Assembly: GCA_031551765.1 (NCBI GenBank)
Contig: JAVBNC010000028.1
Coordinates: 1-10,108, forward strand
Origin: JAVBNC01 sp031551765
GTDB taxonomy: Bacteria; Desulfobacterota; Desulfovibrionia; Desulfovibrionales; Desulfovibrionaceae
DNA: 10,108 bases
Direction of reading: 5' to 3'
The position numbers and the translations under genes are program-made. Positions 6,613 to 10,108 of the stretch are shown piece after piece. The notes beneath the pieces were generated by a model. The model saw nothing but the letters and a program-made list of their open reading frames with translations. It was not told where the DNA came from and searched no databases. Each line of letters begins with the position of its first letter. The stretch's first letter is position 1.

Positions 6613-7275
6613 ATGCGCATACGCCGCAGCACACCACGGGACACGTGGACCAAAGCTCTTTTCGCCCGCCGCGTGGCCCGGGCGAAATCCTTTTCTCAGC
6701 AGCGCCCGGAAGCGCGCCACAAGGCCCTTGTGCGCCTGGATGCCTACTTTTACAAAATGCGGGGTGACCGGGGAAAGGAAGGGGAGGTCTCGCCGGTGGA
6801 AGTTGCCTGGTCCTTCATCGGGTCTTTTATCGGCATCGGCCTCTTGGCCTGGTGCAGCGAGGCGCTGCTTGCGCACACGAACAACACGCTCATGCTGGCC
6901 ACTTTCGGGGCTTCCGCCATGCTGCTTTTCGGCGCGCCGCAGGTGCCGTTCGCCCAGCCGCGCAACGTGGCGGGCGGGCATATCGTCTCCGCCCTGGTGG
7001 GGGTAACGGCCTACAAACTTGCCGGGGGGCTGATGCCGGGCCTGGCGGAAGCGCTGGCCGTTTCCTGCGCCATTGCGGCCATGCACGCCACGGGCACGCT
7101 GCACCCGCCGGGCGGCGGCACTGCCCTGATGATGACCACCGCGCCGGAACTTATCCAACTGGGCTACGCCGCCGTGCTTTTTCCCGTGGTGGCGGGCGTG
7201 CTGGTACTGATGCTGACGGCGCTCGTCGTCAACAACCTTTCCCGCCGCAGACGCTATCCCATGGTTTGGTGGTAA
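6613..7275 (+). CDS. HPP-family integral membrane protein
   Basis: This 220-residue protein has a basic, soluble N terminus (about 1-60) and then about five hydrophobic segments (roughly 64-84, 93-108, 122-140, 145-160, 185-207). It carries the signatures of the HPP family: FGASAMLLFG near 98-107, AQPRNVAGGH near 114-123, and the naming motif HPPGGGTAL at 164-172. Members in cyanobacteria and chloroplasts have been linked to nitrite transport, but the role in this type of bacterium is not established. There is no attached CBS domain. The ribosome site is weak (GGGA about 8 bases upstream); the start is the first in-frame ATG. The gene is divergent from the PaaK-like gene and is the last core protein gene before tRNA-Phe. 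Confidence 0.9.
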   Translation: MRIRRSTPRDTWTKALFARRVARAKSFSQQRPEARHKALVRLDAYFYKMRGDRGKEGEVSPVEVAWSFIGSFIGIGLLAWCSEALLAHTNNTLMLATFGASAMLLFGAPQVPFAQPRNVAGGHIVSALVGVTAYKLAGGLMPGLAEALAVSCAIAAMHATGTLHPPGGGTALMMTTAPELIQLGYAAVLFPVVAGVLVLMLTALVVNNLSRRRRYPMVWW

Positions 7276-7282
7276 AAAAGGC

Positions 7283-7311
7283 TTGCCTTCCGAAAGAACT
7301 TTGGGTAAACC
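7283..7311 (+). promoter_or_regulatory. Possible tRNA-Phe promoter
   Basis: TTGCCT (7283-7288) and TAAACC (7306-7311) are 17 bases apart. They would start transcription about 5 bases before the mature tRNA. The -10 match is poor. The segment also holds the second copy of the short repeat seen at 30-45, here 7286-7302. Confidence 0.3.
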
Positions 7312-7322
7312 TGCCCTCTCGT

Positions 7323-7398
7323 GCCGGGGTAGCTCAGTTGGTAGAGCGATGGACTGAAAATCCATGTGTCGGCGGTTCAATCCCGTCCCCCGGCACCA
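7323..7398 (+). tRNA. tRNA-Phe (GAA)
   Basis: The 76-base cloverleaf is complete. It has a 7-bp acceptor stem (GCCGGGG with CCCCGGC), a D-arm GCTC/GAGC, and an anticodon stem ATGGA/TCCAT. The loop CTGAAAA gives anticodon GAA for phenylalanine. The T-arm has loop TTCAATC and one G-T pair, followed by discriminator A and an encoded CCA. An integrase gene starts 185 bases downstream, so the 3' end of this tRNA is the probable island attachment site. The tRNA itself is intact. Confidence 0.98.
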
Positions 7399-7422
7399 CA
7401 AATTTGGACGTAAATGTCCGTA

Positions 7423-7463
7423 GAAGGCCGGAATGACTAGCAAAAACAGTCATTCCGGCCTTC
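7423..7463. repeat. 16-bp perfect stem-loop after tRNA-Phe
   Basis: GAAGGCCGGAATGACT (7423-7438) is perfectly inverted at 7448-7463 around a 9-base loop. It is strong enough to end the tRNA transcript, but no T tract follows on either strand. It may instead be part of the island's end structure, between the tRNA and the integrase. Confidence 0.6.
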
Positions 7464-7494
7464 CTCGTTGTCCGCTATTCTCCTAGTGGGTTCG

Positions 7495-7524
7495 TTGACA
7501 GCCGACACATTTGGGGGCAACTAT
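7495..7524 (+). promoter_or_regulatory. Candidate integrase promoter
   Basis: A perfect TTGACA is at 7495-7500. The best spaced -10 (AACTAT, 7519-7524, 18-base spacing) matches only half the consensus. It overlaps the GGGGGCAACT arm of the inverted repeat, which would suit control by a bound protein. The -35 box is clear; the promoter as a whole is tentative. Confidence 0.35.
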
Positions 7525-7581
7525 GGGGGCATATTTCAGCGAGTTGCGCTGAAATATGCCTCTAAAAACGGAGTTGCCCCC
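7513..7581. promoter_or_regulatory. Nested inverted repeats covering the integrase leader and ribosome site
   Basis: The outer arms GGGGGCAACT (7513-7522) and AGTTGCCCCC (7572-7581) enclose a 14-bp perfect hairpin. That hairpin is GGCATATTTCAGCG (7528-7541) with its complement at 7547-7560 and loop AGTTG. The outer right arm overlaps the GGAG ribosome site (7570-7573) and ends 2 bases before the integrase ATG. A folded RNA would partly hide the ribosome site. Alternatively, the repeats are DNA sites for the integrase or an excisionase. Confidence 0.6.
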
Positions 7582-7583
7582 AT

Positions 7584-8798
7584 ATGCCCCTCACAGATAC
7601 CGCACTCCGTTCTGCCAAGCCGGAAAATAAGCCGGTGAAGCTTTATGACAGCGGCGGTTTATACCTCGAAGTTGCCCCCAGCGGGGGCAAGTGGTGGAGG
7701 CTGAAATACAGGATAGACGGGAAAGAGAAACGAATCTCTTTGGGCGTATACCCTGCCGTTAGCCTGAAAGATGCCCGCGAACGCCGCAACGAGGCAAAAG
7801 AGCAGCTTGCCCACGGTCGCGATCCAAGCGACGAAAAAAAGGCCACCAAGGTCGCCGCTATCGCTGAAAAGCGAGAAAGGGAAAATACCTTTGAAGCTGT
7901 GGCTCGTGAGTGGTTTGCTTCTTATTCGCCCACTCTGAGCGAAAAGCACGCCAAGAAGTTACAACGCTATCTGGAAAATGCCATATTCCCCATTTTCGGC
8001 AGTAAAGGCGTTTCTCTCGTTGAGCCGTCCGACATTCTGGAAGTGGCCCGCCCCAAGGAAGCCAAAGGGCGCATTGAAACCGCGCACAAGATTTGCCAGC
8101 TATGCGGGCAGGTGCTTGAGTTTGCCAAGATAACCGGCAGGGTGAAATACAATGTGGGCGCGGGCTTGAGCCGAGCCTTGCAGCCCATCCGTTCCCAAAG
8201 CTACGCGGCGATCACAGAACCCAAAGCCATCGGAATGCTGCTACGGAATATAGATGCCCACGAGGGTTATTTTTCCATAAAGTACTTCCTGAAAATTATT
8301 CCTTACGTTTTTACCCGACCTTCCGAGCTTCGCCTTGCCGAATGGAAGGAGTTTGACATGGAAACGCTGCTGTGGCGCATCCCTGCCAAGCGCATGAAAA
8401 TGCGCCGGGAGCACACCGTGCCGCTGGCTCCTCAAGTAGTCGCCTTGTTACGTGAACTCCGCGAATTATCCGGCAACAGCATGTACCTTTTTCCAAGTAC
8501 CAGAGCCAAAACAGACACCATAAGCGATGTCGGCCCGTTGGCTGCGTTAAGGACTCTCGGCTATACCAAAGAGCAAATGTGCCTGCATGGCTTCCGGGCA
8601 ATGGCAAGTACCCGCCTCAACGAAATGGGATTCCGTGCCGATGTGATTGAGGCGCAGCTTGCCCACAAAGAGCCGGACGCGGTTCGGCTGGCTTATAACC
8701 GTGCCGAATACACGGAAGAGCGCCGTAAGATGATGAAAGAGTGGGCGGATTATTTAGAGTCTCTGAAAGAAATGAATGGGGCCAGTTATGGCAAATAA
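7584..8798 (+). CDS. P4-type tyrosine integrase (DUF4102 arm-binding domain)
   Basis: This 404-residue site-specific recombinase would insert and excise the island at the tRNA 3' end. Residues 1-85 form the N-terminal arm-DNA-binding domain typical of P4-like integrases (LTDTALRSAKP start, LYLEVAPSGGKWWRLKYR near 26-43, ISLGVYP near 51-57). A core-binding helical domain spans about 100-200. The catalytic domain shows Arg245 (TRPSELRLAEW), Lys272, His335 and Arg338 (HGFR), His361 and the nucleophile Tyr371 (AYNRAEY). All catalytic residues are present and the length is usual, so the enzyme looks functional. A GGAG lies 10 bases upstream of the ATG, inside an inverted repeat. Its 3' end overlaps the next gene. 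GC content is intermediate between the host core and the cargo gene. Confidence 0.96.
   Translation: MPLTDTALRSAKPENKPVKLYDSGGLYLEVAPSGGKWWRLKYRIDGKEKRISLGVYPAVSLKDARERRNEAKEQLAHGRDPSDEKKATKVAAIAEKRERENTFEAVAREWFASYSPTLSEKHAKKLQRYLENAIFPIFGSKGVSLVEPSDILEVARPKEAKGRIETAHKICQLCGQVLEFAKITGRVKYNVGAGLSRALQPIRSQSYAAITEPKAIGMLLRNIDAHEGYFSIKYFLKIIPYVFTRPSELRLAEWKEFDMETLLWRIPAKRMKMRREHTVPLAPQVVALLRELRELSGNSMYLFPSTRAKTDTISDVGPLAALRTLGYTKEQMCLHGFRAMASTRLNEMGFRADVIEAQLAHKEPDAVRLAYNRAEYTEERRKMMKEWADYLESLKEMNGASYGK
7672..7690. repeat. Palindrome within the integrase N-terminal coding region
   Basis: TTGCCCCC (7672-7679) and GGGGGCAA (7683-7690) flank AGC. The same GGGGGCA core occurs upstream at 7513-7519 and 7525-7531, and inverted at 7575-7581. 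This copy encodes the conserved Val-Ala-Pro-Ser-Gly-Gly-Lys turn of the integrase, so coding constraint may explain it. Confidence 0.4.
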
Positions 8799-9798
8799 CA
8801 AATGGAAAGATTATTTTTTGAAATCAGGGGTCCCTCTAGAATACGAAGTGCTCGAATATCTCAATACGCAGGGGTGTATTGCAAATTTCGAATATTCATA
8901 CTTTAAACTCACTGAAGATGCTATTGAAAGAGAATTTTCTTACGATATTGATGCAGCGTATCTAAAGTGGGAGCACCAAGAACATTTCTTTGATTTGATG
9001 ATAGAATGCAAATATCGTGACGCTTCGACAAGCTGGATATTCTTGCCATGGTCTTATGGGGGAGCTGATGAGCTGGAACACCTAGCCTTCTTACATCCAT
9101 TGGATATATTTAACGATTCTTTAAAATTCCCTTATCGCCATCCGCAGCTTCCACCGGTAGCAAAAGCATGTTCAAAAGGCATCGAAATCACATCGGACGG
9201 GCAAAATCCTAAAACAATAACGCAAGCGATCAATCAATTAAGTTATGCAATGGCAAATAGGATTGTGTCCAATATGGGTTCACAGTATGAAGTATTGCTT
9301 GCATGTGAGACAATTTTTTATCACGTGCCGATAATTGTAACGACAGCGAATATTTATAGACTGAAAGAATGGACAACTATTGATCATATAAAAAATTCAA
9401 ATTGCCTTGATGAAATCGCGACGCAGGAAGATATTTTGGTGATGAAAACAAATTCCGGGAAAGACTTATTGCGTCATAGCAGAAAGCTGCTAAATTCTTT
9501 AACGGAAGATTATGATACTGAAGAATTACAGAAAAAATTAAATAGTTATAACGATGATCTAGGATTCGTCTTAAACAACATAGCAGAGAATCGTTGCCCA
9601 GAATGTATTATCGTTTTGCAGCACACTACTGATAATTCAGGTTTTAACAAACTATTTACCTTGTTTAATGATATCATGTCTCCTTCCAAGGAAACCATTG
9701 CCTATCTCAAGCAACGACACAAAGAGATAAAAAAATCCAGGGCCAAATGGGAAAAAAGGAAGGCTAAGATTAAGAAAATGGATTCTAAGGATAAATAG
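8788..9798 (+). CDS. Uncharacterised protein with PD-(D/E)xK nuclease-like signature
   Basis: I cannot assign this protein to a named family. With the ATG at 8788 it has 336 residues; an in-frame ATG at 8776 would add four. An N-terminal helix with PLEYEVLEYL (about 16-25) precedes a strand with acidic SYDIDA (51-56). Next comes a hydrophobic strand ending in IECKYR (72-77). Asp53 or Asp55 followed by Glu73-x-Lys75 fits the active site of restriction-endonuclease-like folds, with Glu18 or Glu20 as a possible helper. A helix AINQLSYAMA (147-156) and strand PIIVTTA (181-187) could complete the core. The C-terminal third is helical, ending in a Lys/Arg-rich tail (about 307-336). The gene overlaps the integrase end, so translation may be coupled, and it is far more AT-rich than the core. 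A role in defence or island maintenance is only an inference. Confidence 0.6.
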   Translation: MANNKWKDYFLKSGVPLEYEVLEYLNTQGCIANFEYSYFKLTEDAIEREFSYDIDAAYLKWEHQEHFFDLMIECKYRDASTSWIFLPWSYGGADELEHLAFLHPLDIFNDSLKFPYRHPQLPPVAKACSKGIEITSDGQNPKTITQAINQLSYAMANRIVSNMGSQYEVLLACETIFYHVPIIVTTANIYRLKEWTTIDHIKNSNCLDEIATQEDILVMKTNSGKDLLRHSRKLLNSLTEDYDTEELQKKLNSYNDDLGFVLNNIAENRCPECIIVLQHTTDNSGFNKLFTLFNDIMSPSKETIAYLKQRHKEIKKSRAKWEKRKAKIKKMDSKDK

Positions 9799-10040
9799 CC
9801 CCACCAACAAGCCGCCATTGCGCTTGTAGTGCAGCATTTTTCTCTATCACCGTGCCGCCCCTGACATTTGCCGTCCGATAATGTACGGTATCTCCCATGC
9901 TAGACCAAAATCTAATCACCATTGGAAAGCTGAAACAGGCTTACGAGCTAAGCTGGCATAATGTTGACGCGGTAATCCCCCCGAAAAAAAGTAGCGTTTT
10001 GAAGTAGAATTTCCGAGAATAAACAGCACGGAGATTTTGC
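9799..10040. other. Island intergenic region before the IS transposase gene
   Basis: These 242 bases hold the short ORF at 9897-10007 and the left end of an IS3-family element. I found no convincing terminator for the nuclease-like gene. A 6-bp stem (9807-9812 with 9822-9827) is followed by five T only after 9 further bases. Confidence 0.4.
9897..10007 (+). pseudogene. Short ORF, probably a gene start cut by the IS
   Basis: An ATG at 9897 opens a 36-codon frame. Its first part reads like ordinary protein (MLDQNLITIGKLKQAYEL). From about residue 23 it runs into what looks like the IS left end, giving an unnatural VIPPKKSSVLK tail and a stop. There is no good ribosome site upstream. It may be the 5' stub of a cargo gene disrupted by the insertion, or a chance ORF. 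I recognise no family. Confidence 0.3.
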
Positions 10041-10108
10041 ATGAAAACGTCCCGATTTTCCGACAGCCAGATTCTGGCGATTTTGAAGCAGGCTGAGAAT
10101 GGGGTTCC
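9962..10108 (+). mobile_element. IS3-family insertion sequence, left end (cut by the window)
   Basis: The first residues of the transposase OrfA identify the family. The left boundary is uncertain. IS3-family ends usually begin with TG, and a TG at 9962 followed by a CCCCCCG and A7 run (9977-9990) would give an 79-base leader before OrfA, a normal distance. The right end, the OrfB reading frame and the target duplication are outside the window. Confidence 0.6.
10041..10108 (+). CDS. IS3-family transposase OrfA (partial, N terminus)
   Basis: Only 22 full codons are present before the window ends. The start MKTSRFSDSQILAILKQAE is the typical opening of the helix-turn-helix OrfA protein (transposase_8/HTH_Tnp_1 type) of IS3 elements. 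That protein binds the IS ends; it is normally joined to the DDE catalytic OrfB by a ribosomal frameshift. A GGAG (10030-10033) lies 7 bases upstream of the ATG. Whether the element is complete cannot be seen. Confidence 0.85.
   Translation, partial: MKTSRFSDSQILAILKQAENGV

Larger units (their letters stand above)
7399..10108. mobile_element. Genomic island integrated at tRNA-Phe (left part only)
   Basis: An integrase directly follows a tRNA 3' end and is itself followed by a markedly AT-richer cargo gene and an insertion sequence. GC content in single 60-base samples is about 70% in the ClC gene (3181-3240), 47% in the integrase (7861-7920) and 28% in the cargo gene (8881-8940). No second copy of the tRNA 3' end was found in the window, so the other boundary lies beyond 10108. 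The exact left boundary lies within or at the end of the tRNA. Confidence 0.75.

Noticed and set aside
6550..7443. Minus-strand open frame across the HPP gene and tRNA-Phe
   Set aside because: It runs through a complete tRNA gene and opposite a protein with clear HPP-family motifs, so it is not credible as a gene.
9807..9841. Terminator after the nuclease-like gene
   Set aside because: The stem is only 6 bp and the five-T run begins 9 bases after it, so I do not call a terminator.
7323..10108. CRISPR array or tandem repeats in the island
   Set aside because: No regularly spaced direct repeats were seen; the repeats near the integrase are short and mostly inverted.

Overview
The window looks like a chromosomal segment from a GC-rich sulfate-reducing Desulfovibrio-type deltaproteobacterium, followed by the start of an integrated genomic island. 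The lineage call is an inference from high-GC core genes, the mix of families (an AmmeMemoRadiSam A protein, a phenylacetate-CoA-ligase-like protein, a TauE/SafE permease) and long palindromic intergenic elements. It has not been checked by a database search.

Core part, about 1-7400. A Rho-independent terminator (78-107) closes a + strand gene lying left of the window. It is followed by a minus-strand pair, an AMMECR1-domain protein (1525-968) then a TauE/SafE permease (934-137), which probably form an operon. tgt (queuine tRNA-ribosyltransferase) is divergent from that pair at 1615, with a sigma70-like promoter so close that its mRNA may be leaderless, and a terminator-like hairpin within its first 20 codons. 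A ClC-type chloride/proton antiporter follows tgt. mutM (Fpg DNA glycosylase) converges on it from the minus strand. Upstream of mutM, also on the minus strand, is a PaaK-like adenylate-forming protein without the canonical phosphate-binding loop. A 44-bp perfect palindrome separates these two. An HPP-family membrane protein is divergent from the PaaK-like gene across an AT-rich spacer, and tRNA-Phe(GAA) ends the core block. Most of these genes are unrelated housekeeping or transport functions; only AMMECR1-TauE and perhaps tgt-ClC look co-transcribed.

Accessory part, about 7399-10108. Just after tRNA-Phe lies a P4-type tyrosine integrase whose upstream region is full of inverted repeats, the usual layout of an island inserted in a tRNA 3' end. 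Overlapping the integrase stop is a strikingly AT-rich gene for a protein of unassigned family with a PD-(D/E)xK nuclease-like signature, the best candidate in the window for an undescribed (possibly defence) function. The window ends in the left end and first 22 codons of an IS3-family element, which seems to have landed in a short ORF. The far end of the island is outside the window.
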